This document shows positions 39,932 through 48,753 of a stretch of DNA of 64,000 nt, piece by piece. Made by a program: the position numbers and the translations under genes. Numbering within the stretch: position 1 is the first letter of the stretch; each line of letters opens with the position of its first letter. Under the pieces are notes generated by a model. It worked only from the letters and a program-made list of their open reading frames with translations, was not told where the DNA came from and made no database searches. Origin of the DNA: Mycobacterium sp. ST-F2 (GTDB lineage: Bacteria; Actinomycetota; Actinomycetes; Mycobacteriales; Mycobacteriaceae); NCBI RefSeq assembly GCF_001905655.1, contig NZ_JMHT01000038.1, positions 1-64,000 on the forward strand, given 5' to 3'.

Positions 39932-41164
39932 TCAGGCCGCGCGCAGGCTCGAGGGGATCAGCGGCTCGTCGAGCAGACGGCCGAACCGTGCGGTGAGGCT
40001 GACGTCCGCGGGCCGGGCATCGAGCCAGCCGCGCAGCAGCCGGTAGCCCTCGACGTAGGTCGACGTGTATGCCCGCCACAGCGGCGACGACAGGAACCGC
40101 ATGGACTGCCGCGCCCGCTCCGGACTGGTCAGCAGCCAGCGCTGCATGAAGGCGACGACGTCGTCGGGGTCGCGATGCTCGTCGTGCAGCATCAGCGCGG
40201 CGTCCTGCCGGACGTCGGCCAGGGCGGCGCTGGCCGACGAAATCGCTTCTGCGCGTTCACCGTCGAACCGCAGGCCCAGGTCGTGGTAAATCTCGGCGGC
40301 CCAGGCACCCCAATCCGGGCCGATCGCCGCGTACAACGCCAGGTCGGCGAGCCCCTCCGCCATCAGACACTGGGGGGTGTTCACCAGGAAGATCGTCTGC
40401 TCGGCCTGATTCTGGCCGGCCACCAACCCGAACTCTTTGCGGCAGTGCTCGGTGTGGTGACCGGGGTACGACTCGTGTGCCACCAGCCGCGGCAGATTCG
40501 ACATCTGCTGCTTGAGGTCGGCGTTGACCGCCACCGTCGACCGGTAGTTGCCCTCGTAGTAGTTGAACCCCGACCACGGCTTGTCGGTGACGATCTCGTA
40601 ATTGATGGTCTCGGTGTCCGGCAACGGGAAGTCGGCGCGGACGCGGTCGCGCAGCGCGGACGAGAACGCGTGGATGCACTCTTCGAGCCGCTCGGGCGGA
40701 ATCTCCTCGCCGGACCGGTGGGCCTGCATCCGTTCGACCAGCGGGCCGCTGCCGCCCAACGCTTCGTCGAGCGCGCGGTGCGCCTCGCGGTACCGGTCCT
40801 CGTCGCCCTTGGTGATGTCGACGTCGAAGTAGTCGCGGACCTCGTCGACGAAGCCGACGTCCTCCCCCGCGAACTTGCGCCCCGCGCAGTCCAGGGCCCG
40901 CAGATGCGCCTTGAGGTAGTCGGCACGCTCCGGCGCGAGCCCGGCGGAGTCGACCTCGCTTTCGAGCCGGCGGGCCTGACGGGCCAGTGCGGCCGGGTCG
41001 GGAGCAGCTTCGTCGGCGACCTTCTGACGCAACGCGGGATCGCCGGTGAACGAGTCGACGTAGCCCTCTTCGATGCGGTCGAAGCGCAGACCGAGCAGCA
41101 GATATTCGCGGATCAACCCTTCGGCGGCGGTGTCGGTGACCGGCGAGACGTTCATGTCCGCCAA
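39932..41164 (-). CDS. DUF885 metallopeptidase-like protein
   Basis: This 410-residue protein of the DUF885 family relates to M32/M3-type helical peptidases. The zinc-binding motif is HESYPGHHTEH in the middle, with downstream MAEGLADLALYAAIG supplying the family Glu region. There is no signal peptide, so it is probably a cytosolic dipeptidase or carboxypeptidase of unknown specificity. It lies 36 bp upstream of glyA on the same strand, probably in one transcript, and is divergent from coaA. Confidence 0.85.
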   Translation of the reverse strand: MADMNVSPVTDTAAEGLIREYLLLGLRFDRIEEGYVDSFTGDPALRQKVADEAAPDPAALARQARRLESEVDSAGLAPERADYLKAHLRALDCAGRKFAGEDVGFVDEVRDYFDVDITKGDEDRYREAHRALDEALGGSGPLVERMQAHRSGEEIPPERLEECIHAFSSALRDRVRADFPLPDTETINYEIVTDKPWSGFNYYEGNYRSTVAVNADLKQQMSNLPRLVAHESYPGHHTEHCRKEFGLVAGQNQAEQTIFLVNTPQCLMAEGLADLALYAAIGPDWGAWAAEIYHDLGLRFDGERAEAISSASAALADVRQDAALMLHDEHRDPDDVVAFMQRWLLTSPERARQSMRFLSSPLWRAYTSTYVEGYRLLRGWLDARPADVSLTARFGRLLDEPLIPSSLRAA

Positions 41165-41218
41165 CGTTAGCCGGTACCCCCGCGTTCATCGCGTCGCCAT
41201 AACTGCAAGACTGAGCAC

Positions 41219-42157
41219 ATGCCGCGGCCGAGCGAGCCGAGTCCCTACGTCGAGTTCGACAGGCGCCAATGGCGCGCGCTGCGTATGGCGACTCCTCTGA
41301 AACTCACTGCGAGTGAGCTGCTGGGCCTGCGCGGTATGGGCGAGCAGATCGACATCCTGGAAGTCGAAGAGGTCTACCTGCCGCTGGCCCGGTTGATCCA
41401 CCTGCAGGTCGCCGCCCGGCAGCGCCTCTTCGCCGCCACCTCCGAGTTCCTCGGCGAACCCCAGCAGAGCCCCGACCGCCCGGTGCCGTTCATCATCGGC
41501 GTCGCCGGCAGCGTGGCCGTCGGCAAGTCGACCACCGCCCGCGTGCTGCAGGCGCTGCTCGCCCGGTTCGGCCACCATCCGCGCGTCGACCTGGTCACCA
41601 CCGACGGCTTCCTGTATCCGAACGCCGAGCTGATGCGGCGAAAGATCATGCACCGCAAGGGCTTCCCGGAGAGCTACGACCGGCGCGCGCTGATGCGCTT
41701 CGTCACCGCGGTCAAGTCGGGCATCGACCAGGCGTCCGCCCCGGTCTATTCACACCTGATCTACGACATCGTGCCGGGCGAGAAGGTCATCGTGCGGCAC
41801 CCCGACATCCTGATCATCGAGGGCCTCAACGTCCTGCAGACCGGGCCTGCTCTGATGATCTCGGACCTGTTCGACTTCTCCGTCTACGTCGACGCCCGCA
41901 TCGAGGACATCGAACAGTGGTACGTGTCGCGGTTCCTGGCGATGCGCGCCGGCGCGTTCTCCAACCCGCAGTCGCACTTCCACCACTACTCGACACTGAC
42001 CGACGAGCAGGCCATCTTCGCCGCCCGTGACATCTGGCAATCCATCAACCTGCCCAACCTGATCCACAACATCCTGCCCACCCGGCCGCGCGCCACCCTG
42101 GTGCTGCGCAAAGACGCCGACCACGCCATCAACCGGCTGCGCCTCCGCAAGCTCTAG
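41219..42157 (+). CDS. coaA: type I pantothenate kinase
   Basis: This enzyme catalyses the first and controlling step of coenzyme A synthesis, the ATP-dependent phosphorylation of pantothenate. The 312-residue protein has the P loop GVAGSVAVGKSTTARVL (about residues 93-109), TTDGFLYPN, RKGFPESYDR and the C-terminal HYSTLTDEQAI and INLPNLIHNILPTRPRA. It matches M. tuberculosis Rv1092c in sequence pattern and position. A large palindromic repeat follows the stop codon. Confidence 0.97.
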   Translation: MPRPSEPSPYVEFDRRQWRALRMATPLKLTASELLGLRGMGEQIDILEVEEVYLPLARLIHLQVAARQRLFAATSEFLGEPQQSPDRPVPFIIGVAGSVAVGKSTTARVLQALLARFGHHPRVDLVTTDGFLYPNAELMRRKIMHRKGFPESYDRRALMRFVTAVKSGIDQASAPVYSHLIYDIVPGEKVIVRHPDILIIEGLNVLQTGPALMISDLFDFSVYVDARIEDIEQWYVSRFLAMRAGAFSNPQSHFHHYSTLTDEQAIFAARDIWQSINLPNLIHNILPTRPRATLVLRKDADHAINRLRLRKL

Positions 42158-42160
42158 ACA

Positions 42161-42213
42161 GGGATTTGTGCACGATTTTCCGCGCCGACCGCGGAAAATC
42201 GTGCACAAATCCC
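42161..42213. repeat. dispersed palindromic element, copy 2
   Basis: Two perfect 23-bp arms (left begins GGGATTTGTGCACGATTTTC) flank a 7-nt loop, between the convergent coaA and small-membrane-protein genes. It shares nearly its whole arm with the element at 46279 and the outer part with that at 31979. Confidence 0.75.
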
Positions 42214-42219
42214 TCGGTT

Positions 42220-42621
42220 TCAGGCGCGGCGGACACCCTGGTACTGCAACTCCGCCATCGCCAGTGTGTAGACGGCGCTGACGATCATCATCGCGACGCC
42301 GGTGGCCGTCAGCGGCCACACGTCGTCCACCACGGCGAGGATCGCGGCGACGGTGAAGACGACATTGGCGATCGCCACCGCGATACCGGGCCGACGCACC
42401 GCCGCCAGAGTCGAGAGCCCGTAGACGCCGACGCCGTAGACGACGAGCACCGTGGCAAGGACGTACACGGCCGGACGCGGGATGCCGGACTCCGATGCGA
42501 TGGCGCCGGCCGCGGCAGCCAGGATGACGCCGCCGGTGCCGCTGATGAGCGCGTCGGCGCGCAGGGCCAGGCGGAGCAGTCGGTCGGACCGGACGCGGGC
42601 GGGTGAGGTGATGGTGGTCAT
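42220..42621 (-). CDS. small four-helix membrane protein, paralog A
   Basis: This 133-residue protein has four transmembrane helices (LISGTGGVILAAAAGAIA; AVYVLATVLVVYGVGVYGL; GIAVAIANVVFTVAAILAVV; TGVAMMIVSAVYTLAMAEL) and ends LQYQGVRRA. It has the same layout as the next gene upstream (LQYLGVRRLA), so the pair is a tandem duplication. GAAAGGAA lies before the ATG. No function is known. Confidence 0.8.
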   Translation of the reverse strand: MTTITSPARVRSDRLLRLALRADALISGTGGVILAAAAGAIASESGIPRPAVYVLATVLVVYGVGVYGLSTLAAVRRPGIAVAIANVVFTVAAILAVVDDVWPLTATGVAMMIVSAVYTLAMAELQYQGVRRA

Positions 42622-42711
42622 GGAGTTTCCTTTCGTTGGAGGGGTGAAGGCCGGCGCGGGGACGTCTACTGCAACCTCTTTCAGCGACGCCCCCGCCCGG
42701 CGGGGAGGGAG

Positions 42712-43131
42712 TCACGCCAGACGGCGCACTCCGAGGTACTGCAGCCACGCGCAGCCCAGGCCCGCGGCCATGACGGCCAGCACCAGGACGTTGCCCGCGG
42801 CGGTCAGTGGGAGCACTCCGGAAGCCAGCACACCGAGCACCGCGACGGTGCCGATCAAGTTGCCGACGAGCACTCCGGTCCCGACGCGCCGAATCCTGGG
42901 CACCGCGGCCAAGACGTACAGAGCAAACCCCCAGCCCACCAACACCGCGCCGATGATCCACTCGGCCGTCGCCGACAGCCCCGACAGCCGGGACAGCGGA
43001 TCAGCGGTCAGGGCCATCAGCAGGCCGGTCAGCGAGCACAGTGTGCCGTCGACCCGGAGGCCGAAACGGAGCAGGGAATCGGAACTGTCGGACAGTGGTC
43101 GGGTGTGGAGCCCGGGGTTGATTGCGGTCAT
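42712..43131 (-). CDS. small four-helix membrane protein, paralog B
   Basis: This 139-residue protein has four transmembrane helices and a short polar N-terminus (MTAINPGLHTRPLSDSSDS). The segments RFGLRVDGTLCSLTGLLMAL and the final CAWLQYLGVRRLA align with paralog A. The ATG is preceded by AGGAGCG; the open frame continues upstream without membrane helices. Both genes lie between a convergent repeat and the larger membrane protein gene. The function is unknown. Confidence 0.8.
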   Translation of the reverse strand: MTAINPGLHTRPLSDSSDSLLRFGLRVDGTLCSLTGLLMALTADPLSRLSGLSATAEWIIGAVLVGWGFALYVLAAVPRIRRVGTGVLVGNLIGTVAVLGVLASGVLPLTAAGNVLVLAVMAAGLGCAWLQYLGVRRLA

Positions 43132-43260
43132 GGCGGTCGCTCCTTGCGGTGCCGGTGTGGGGACACCCATGACACTGCCGGGAGCGTGCTGCCCGGTCTG
43201 CACCAAACGCTGCCGATTACTGCCAGGCACTGCCAACCGCAGGTCAGCGACGTGAGCTGA

Positions 43261-44625
43261 CTAGGTCAGCGTTGACACCGGGGTACCGCGCAGGTCGGCG
43301 GCGATCACCCGGGCCGCCGCGTTCTGCCAGTTGTGCAGCGACCGCTGCGGCACTTCGGTGACGAACCACTGCCACGCCTGACGGGCCACCGGGTCGAGTC
43401 CGGCCGCGGTGGCGTTCTGCGCGTAGGCGCGCACCCCGACCACGTACGGGAAGTACAGCGAGTTGTAGTGCCGCCACTGCTCTGTGGTGCCGAAGTCGCC
43501 GCCATCCCGTGGCTTGAGCGCCGCGATGCGGTCGGCCAGCAAATCCTTGAGTTCGTTGGCGCGCTCCAGCGGCTGGTCGGGCGCGCCGCGGCGGGCCAGC
43601 CGCTCATCGATCACCGGCAGCGTCGTCAGCGGTGATGCGACGAGCTTGGATAGGTCGGCGTAGTGGCCGAGGGCGCGACGGGTGAGCCGCACAAACGTCT
43701 CGTCATCGATGTGGTCGAGCGCGTTGGCGGCGCGCAGCGGCAGCGCGGCCTCGGTGCGGCGCAGCGCGGCGCGGTCGGCCCGCAGGTCGGGCTCGCGGGC
43801 GAACGCCAGCCGGTCCAGCAGCCCGGACAGTGGGTCGGCCAGCACGTTGATCGCGATGGCCACCGCGAGGCTGGTGAAGAGCAGCACCATGAGCGCCACG
43901 CGCTCGTCGGTGACCGCCAGGCCGATCAACACCTGGCCGCCGAACAACGCAGCCACCGCCATACTGCCGACCAACGAGCGGCGCATCCCGGCGCGCAGCG
44001 CCTGTCCCTCGTCGAACGCGTCCCACCACGCCACCGCGATACCCAGCAGCAGCACATCGAAGGCCGCGGACGCCAAGACGAGCCAACTCGGCAGGAGGCC
44101 CAGCGGGATGAGCAGGATGGCGTTGCCGAGCCCGAAGAAGATGGTCGCCGCCACCACCGCCGGGACGATCTTGCGAGACGACCTGCCTCGGCGCAGTCGT
44201 CGCACCGCCAGCACGAGTGCGCTGAACGCCGATAACGCGATGGCACCGACCATGACCCAGTGCCCCGGCCGCAGCGGCGGATGCACGCCACCGGACAAGC
44301 CGGCCCCGACCAACGCGATCACCGCCACGGCCGTCACCGCGATGGCGCCCCAGCGGCCGCGCGGCGAGTCGACCGGCCGGGCCAGTTCGAGCAGCACCGT
44401 GAGCCAGGCGATACCGGGCAGCACCGCGAGATATGCCTCGACGTGGCTGAGCAGACCGGTCGATGCGCCACTGGCCAGCCGGACCGCGTCGACGGCCACC
44501 ACGACGGCGAAGCTGCACAACCCGAACGCCGACCACGCCAGCATCGGCTTGCGGGGATCGCGCGCCAGCAGATACAGCCCCAGCCACCAGCTCAGGGCGA
44601 AGACCACTGCCGACAGCGCAGCCAT
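43261..44625 (-). CDS. membrane protein with eight or so N-terminal helices and a cytosolic C-terminal domain
   Basis: This 454-residue protein has hydrophobic helices spanning about residues 1-275, starting ALSAVVFALSWWLGLYLLA. A cytosolic part of about 180 residues follows (REPDLRADRAALRRTEAALP, then EQWRHYNSLYFPYVVGVRAY). The N-terminal arrangement resembles 7TM sensory modules found before kinases, but no kinase, cyclase or helix-turn-helix domain is visible. It lies 21 bp after the prenyl-synthase gene on the same strand, so it may be cotranscribed with it. I do not recognise the family. Confidence 0.8.
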   Translation of the reverse strand: MAALSAVVFALSWWLGLYLLARDPRKPMLAWSAFGLCSFAVVVAVDAVRLASGASTGLLSHVEAYLAVLPGIAWLTVLLELARPVDSPRGRWGAIAVTAVAVIALVGAGLSGGVHPPLRPGHWVMVGAIALSAFSALVLAVRRLRRGRSSRKIVPAVVAATIFFGLGNAILLIPLGLLPSWLVLASAAFDVLLLGIAVAWWDAFDEGQALRAGMRRSLVGSMAVAALFGGQVLIGLAVTDERVALMVLLFTSLAVAIAINVLADPLSGLLDRLAFAREPDLRADRAALRRTEAALPLRAANALDHIDDETFVRLTRRALGHYADLSKLVASPLTTLPVIDERLARRGAPDQPLERANELKDLLADRIAALKPRDGGDFGTTEQWRHYNSLYFPYVVGVRAYAQNATAAGLDPVARQAWQWFVTEVPQRSLHNWQNAAARVIAADLRGTPVSTLT

Positions 44626-44646
44626 GTCTTCAGTCTGGCACGAACG

Positions 44647-45438
44647 CTATTTTCCGTAGCGGCGGTTCCGCAGCGCGTAGTCACGCAACGCGCGCAGGAA
44701 GTCGACGCGCCGGAAAGCCGGCCAGTGCGCGTCAGTGAACCACATCTCCGAATAGGCGCTCTGCCACAACAGGAATCCGCTGAGCCGCTGCTCCCCCGAC
44801 GTGCGGATGACGAGGTCCGGGTCGGGCTGGCCCGAGGTGTAGAGGTTCTCGGAGATGCCGTCGACGGTGACGGCCTCGATGAGTTCCTCGGCCGTCGCGC
44901 CGTTGGCCAGCTCCTTGCTCAGCAGGGTGCGGACCGCGTCGGCGATCTCCTGCCGGCCGCCGTAGCCGACGGCGACGTTGACGTGGAACGCGTCCGTGCG
45001 CTCAACCGTCGACTCGACGGCGTCGCGCAGCCGCTTGGCCGGCTCCTCGCCGAGCAGCTCGAGGTCGCCGACGGTGCGCACGGTCCAGTGCTTGTCGGGC
45101 GCGCAGATCTCTTCGACGACATCGGTGATGATCTCGATCAGCGGCGCGAGCTCCTGCGGGTCGCGCTGCAGGTTCTCGGTCGAGAGCAGGTAGATGGTCG
45201 CCATCTCGATACCGGCCTGCTGGCACCAGCGCAGCACTTCGGCGATCTTGGCGGCGCCCATGCGGTAGCCGTAGCTGACGTCGTCGTGACCTGCCTCACG
45301 CGCCCAGCGCCGGTTCCCGTCGCACAGCACCGCAATATGGCGTGGCAGTTGCGCTTTCGAGTGCGCAAGCTCCTGACGCAGCCGCAGCTCATACAGCCGG
45401 TAGGCCGGTTCCTTGAGGCGCGGAGGAATGATGTCCAC
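44647..45438 (-). CDS. cis-prenyl diphosphate synthase, (Z,E)-farnesyl type (Rv1086-like)
   Basis: This 263-residue undecaprenyl-synthase-family enzyme elongates isoprenoid diphosphates with Z double bonds. The catalytic Asp40 is in HIAVLCDGNRRWAR, and the C-terminal signature is DLVIRTSGEQRLSGFLLWQSAYSEMWF. In M. tuberculosis the orthologue Rv1086 makes omega,E,Z-farnesyl diphosphate, the precursor for decaprenyl phosphate made by Rv2361c. The CDGNRRW variant and the position next to the hemolysin III gene support Rv1086 rather than the long-chain enzyme. Confidence 0.93.
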   Translation of the reverse strand: MDIIPPRLKEPAYRLYELRLRQELAHSKAQLPRHIAVLCDGNRRWAREAGHDDVSYGYRMGAAKIAEVLRWCQQAGIEMATIYLLSTENLQRDPQELAPLIEIITDVVEEICAPDKHWTVRTVGDLELLGEEPAKRLRDAVESTVERTDAFHVNVAVGYGGRQEIADAVRTLLSKELANGATAEELIEAVTVDGISENLYTSGQPDPDLVIRTSGEQRLSGFLLWQSAYSEMWFTDAHWPAFRRVDFLRALRDYALRNRRYGK

Positions 45439-45473
45439 GAGAAACCAGACTACTGTGGACTTCTGGGTATCCC

Positions 45474-46277
45474 ATGGCTGTTAGTGGAGGAACGTTGACC
45501 GCTCCGAGCAATACAGATCCGGCTGCCTCCGACCGGGCCGAGGCACCGCCGAACATGACGAAGCCGTACCGCGCCGCCGCAGTGCTCCGCCACTCCGAAA
45601 CGCTGCCGGATGTCGTCGTGGAAAGCGTCGTCGAATTCTTCGGCAGGCCGCGCGCCCGCGGCTGGATCCACGTCTACTCCGCGGTGGTTGCGTTCTTTGC
45701 CGGTGCCGCACTGGTTTCGGTGTCGTGGGCCATGCAGGGCACGCGTGCCGGATTGGCGACGTTGCTCTACACCTTCACCATCGTGGCGATGTTCACCGTC
45801 AGCGGCACCTATCACCGGGTGACCTGGAAGTCGGAGAAGTCGCGCATCTGGATGAAGCGCCTCGATCACTCGATGATCTTCATCTTCATCGCCGGCAGCT
45901 ACACGCCGTTCGCGCTGCTCGCGGTGAAGTCCGACGGCTGGCTGCTGTTCTGGATCGTGTGGAGTGGGGCGCTGGCCGGCGTGGCACTGAAGATGCTGTG
46001 GCCGACGGCCCCGCGCTGGCTCGGTGTGCCGCTGTACATCCTGTTGGGCTGGGTCGCCGCGTGGTTCATCGGCCCGATCCTGGAAGGCGCGGGCGTGACC
46101 GCGGTGGTGCTGCTGATCGTCGGCGGCGCGCTGTACTCGATCGGCGGCGTGCTCTACGCGCTCAAGTGGCCCAACCCGTGGCCGCGGACGTTCGGCCACC
46201 ACGAGTTCTTCCACGCCTGCACCGCGGTGGCGGCCATCTGCCACTACATCGCGATGTGGTTCGCGGTCTTCTCCTAG
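45474..46277 (+). CDS. hemolysin III/PAQR-family membrane protein (Rv1085c-like)
   Basis: This 267-residue protein of the HlyIII/YqfA group has seven transmembrane helices. The metal-site pattern is complete: SGTYHRVTWKSEKSRIWMKRLDHSMIF, AGSYTPF, and FGHHEFFHACTAVAAICHYIAM near the end. Bacterial members are membrane hydrolase-like proteins of unclear role. The ATG at 45474 has no ribosome site; a TTG at 45495 has GGAGG 4 nt upstream and may be the true start. A palindromic repeat overlaps its stop region. Confidence 0.9.
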   Translation: MAVSGGTLTAPSNTDPAASDRAEAPPNMTKPYRAAAVLRHSETLPDVVVESVVEFFGRPRARGWIHVYSAVVAFFAGAALVSVSWAMQGTRAGLATLLYTFTIVAMFTVSGTYHRVTWKSEKSRIWMKRLDHSMIFIFIAGSYTPFALLAVKSDGWLLFWIVWSGALAGVALKMLWPTAPRWLGVPLYILLGWVAAWFIGPILEGAGVTAVVLLIVGGALYSIGGVLYALKWPNPWPRTFGHHEFFHACTAVAAICHYIAMWFAVFS

Positions 46278-46278
46278 G

Positions 46279-46327
46279 GATTCGTGCACGATTTTCCGCG
46301 GTCGGCGCGGAAAATCGTGCACAAATC
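46279..46327. repeat. dispersed palindromic element, copy 3
   Basis: Two 22-bp arms (left begins GATTCGTGCACGATTTTC) with one mismatch flank a 5-nt loop, filling the gap between the convergent hemolysin III and isomerase-like genes. The arms are nearly identical to the element at 42161. Confidence 0.75.
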
Positions 46328-46328
46328 G

Positions 46329-46691
46329 CTAGAGCTGGGTGACGTTCGCGGGGCCCCAGTACGCCTTCATGGACGTGATCTTGGCCTCGGCGTCGAAGTT
46401 CATGGTGCTGATGATGTCGATGCGCATGGCGCCGTTGACGGTCAGGCTCCAGTAGAACGCCGCCTCGTGGCCGCAGACCCGCAGCGTGTGCAGTTCGTGG
46501 GAGTTCTTGGTGCCCGCGATGTTCGAGTAGAAGCCGTGAATGGTCTGACGGCCGACGTGCACCTCACCACCGACCGGGTCCTCGATGGCGGCATCGACTG
46601 CGTACAGGTCCGCGATCCCGTCGGCGTCGGCGACGTCGACGAGGTCCAGGTAGCGGTTGACGTTTTCGGTGATCTGCTCGGCGCTGGGCAT
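46329..46691 (-). CDS. ketosteroid-isomerase-like protein (NTF2 fold)
   Basis: This 120-residue cone-fold protein aligns without gaps at the N-terminus with Comamonas testosteroni delta5-3-ketosteroid isomerase. Tyr14 (RYLDL) and the general base Asp38 (EDPVGGE) fall at exactly the same numbers. The third catalytic residue, Asp99 in the reference, appears to be Ser95 here, so activity may be lower or altered. A role in sterol double-bond isomerisation is plausible, given the 3-beta-HSD and thiolase genes in the window. It lies 10 bp after the DUF255 gene on the same strand. The start is ATG 46691; the open frame upstream is antisense-like. Confidence 0.85.
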   Translation of the reverse strand: MPSAEQITENVNRYLDLVDVADADGIADLYAVDAAIEDPVGGEVHVGRQTIHGFYSNIAGTKNSHELHTLRVCGHEAAFYWSLTVNGAMRIDIISTMNFDAEAKITSMKAYWGPANVTQL

Positions 46692-46701
46692 GCGCCGCAC
46701 G

Positions 46702-48678
46702 CTACACGGCCGCGCCGAGGGCGGCAGCCAGATCCCCTGCCGTCGTGACCGGAAGGTCGCAGACCTGGCCGCGGCAGACGTATGCGGCGTCTCGGCCGTC
46801 GACGAGACCACGCCCGTCGAGCAACGTGGACGACCCTTCCGCACCCCCGACGACGATCGCCCCACCGGGGGCGAATCTGCGAGCGGCACTGAGCAATTCG
46901 GAGTCGGATCCGGTGCAGGCCACAGCGATCTGGATGGGACCGCGGACGGCCGCTTCCGTGACCGCCAACCAGTGCCCGCCGCCGCGCGGCGAACGGGCCA
47001 GGATCGGGGTCGCCGACGCCAGAGTCGCGGCGGCCGCATTGACGTACCGCTCAGGTTCGGCGGCCAGGTGCGCGAAGGTCAGCAACGCCTCGGCAACCAA
47101 CGACGCGCCCGACGGCGTCGCCCCGTCGACGGGGTCGGAGGGCCGCACCAGCAAGGCCTCGGCGTCGTCGGCGGTGTCGAACCAGCGGCCGCCCCGGTCG
47201 GGATCGGTGAAATGTGCCAGTGCGGTGTCGAGCAGGGACTGTGCTGCATCGCGCCAGGACGGTTCGCCGGTCACCTGATGCAGCGTCAACAGGCCCGTCG
47301 CCAGCGCCGCGTAGTCCTCCAGAATGCCGACGCTGTCGCCGACCACGCCGCCGAGGCCGGCCCGCCGCAGCCGGCCGTCGACCAGATGCAGGTCCAGTAA
47401 CCGGCGGGCGCAACCCGTTGCGGCATCGAGGAATTCGGGCTCATCCAGCGCGACGGCCGCCTCGGCGAGCGACGTGATGGCAAACCCGTTCCAGGCGGTC
47501 ACCACCTTGTCGTCGCGCCCTGGCTGCGGCCGCAACGCCCTGGCGGCCATCAACTTCGCGCGGACCTGCTCGAAGCGCGCGGCATCGTCGGGGTCCGCCA
47601 GCAGTTGCAGCACCGAGCTGCCGTGCTCGAACGTCCCGGTGTCGGTGACCTCGAAAAGCGAAGCGGCCCAACGGCCGTCGTCGTCACCCAGAACGGACAC
47701 CAACTCCGCGGGCGTCCACACGTAGGTCAGGCCTTCATGCCCGGCAGTGTCGGCATCGAGTGACGAGACGAACATGCCGCCGTCACCGAGGTCGTTGATG
47801 ATGAACCGCGCCGTCTCGTCGGCGATCCTGCGCGCCAACGGGTTTCCGGTCAGCCGGGCCCAGTGCGCGTACACGCGCAACAGCAAAGCGTTGTCGTACA
47901 ACATCTTTTCGAAGTGCGGCACCACCCACGAGGCATCGACGCTGTAGCGGGCGAAGCCACCGGCCAGTTGGTCGTAGATGCCGCCGCGGGCCATCGCGGT
48001 GCAGGTACGTTCCACCGCGTCCAGCGCGGAGCCGGTGCGTTCGTGGTGCCGCAGCAGGGCTTCGAGCAACGCCGACGGCGGGAACTTGGGGGCTCGACCG
48101 AAGCCACCTCTTTCGGCGTCCTCGTCGCGCAGCACCGCGGCGACGGCGTGGTCGCACAGTTCGGGCGACGGCACCGGCCCGCCGGCGGGCAGCCCCGACG
48201 ACATCTTGCGCAGCTCGGCGGCGATCTGGTCAGAGGCCTGCTCGACTTCGTCCCGCCGGTTCTCCCAGGTGTTGGTGACGGCCGAAAGGAGCTGCAGGAA
48301 GCCGTCTTTCGGGTAGTACGTGCCGCAGAAGAAGGGGCGGCCGTCGGGGGTCAGGAAGCACGTCATGGGCCAGCCGCCCTGGCCCGTCATCGCGACGGTG
48401 GCACTCATGTAGATGGCGTCGAGATCGGGACGTTCCTCCCGGTCGACCTTGATGCACACGAAGTTCTCGTTGGTCACCGCAGCCACCTCGTCGTCCTCGA
48501 ACGACTGGTGCGCCATCACGTGACACCAGTGACACGCCGCGTAGCCGATGGACAGCAGGATCGGCACGTCGCGCGCCGCGGCCTCCGCCAGCGCCTCGGG
48601 TGTCCACTGCTGCCAGTGCACGGGATTGTCGGCGTGCTGGCGCAGGTATGGGCTGGTGGCCTGGGCGAGAGTGTTCAT
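46702..48678 (-). CDS. thioredoxin-domain DUF255 protein (YyaL/SSP411 family, Rv1084-like)
   Basis: This 658-residue cytosolic protein has an N-terminal thioredoxin-like domain starting TSPYLRQHADNPVHWQQW, with the redox motif CHWC in GYAACHWCHVMAHQSFED. A long six-hairpin helical domain follows (about 190-560, GGIYDQLAGGFARYSVDASW, TAWNGFAITSLAEAA). The family is conserved from bacteria to humans (SPATA20) but its substrate is not defined. The gene order with mca matches M. tuberculosis. Confidence 0.92.
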   Translation of the reverse strand: MNTLAQATSPYLRQHADNPVHWQQWTPEALAEAAARDVPILLSIGYAACHWCHVMAHQSFEDDEVAAVTNENFVCIKVDREERPDLDAIYMSATVAMTGQGGWPMTCFLTPDGRPFFCGTYYPKDGFLQLLSAVTNTWENRRDEVEQASDQIAAELRKMSSGLPAGGPVPSPELCDHAVAAVLRDEDAERGGFGRAPKFPPSALLEALLRHHERTGSALDAVERTCTAMARGGIYDQLAGGFARYSVDASWVVPHFEKMLYDNALLLRVYAHWARLTGNPLARRIADETARFIINDLGDGGMFVSSLDADTAGHEGLTYVWTPAELVSVLGDDDGRWAASLFEVTDTGTFEHGSSVLQLLADPDDAARFEQVRAKLMAARALRPQPGRDDKVVTAWNGFAITSLAEAAVALDEPEFLDAATGCARRLLDLHLVDGRLRRAGLGGVVGDSVGILEDYAALATGLLTLHQVTGEPSWRDAAQSLLDTALAHFTDPDRGGRWFDTADDAEALLVRPSDPVDGATPSGASLVAEALLTFAHLAAEPERYVNAAAATLASATPILARSPRGGGHWLAVTEAAVRGPIQIAVACTGSDSELLSAARRFAPGGAIVVGGAEGSSTLLDGRGLVDGRDAAYVCRGQVCDLPVTTAGDLAAALGAAV

Positions 48679-48753
48679 CGGGCGCCGATCAAGCGGTGAG
48701 GTACGAGCCGCGATGAGTAGCCCGGTGCATCAGACGTTGCCATGCATGGAGTC

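Noticed and set aside
38228..41170. 980-residue open frame antisense to glyA and the DUF885 gene
   Set aside because: Spans two well-supported genes on the other strand; composition is that of a shadow frame.
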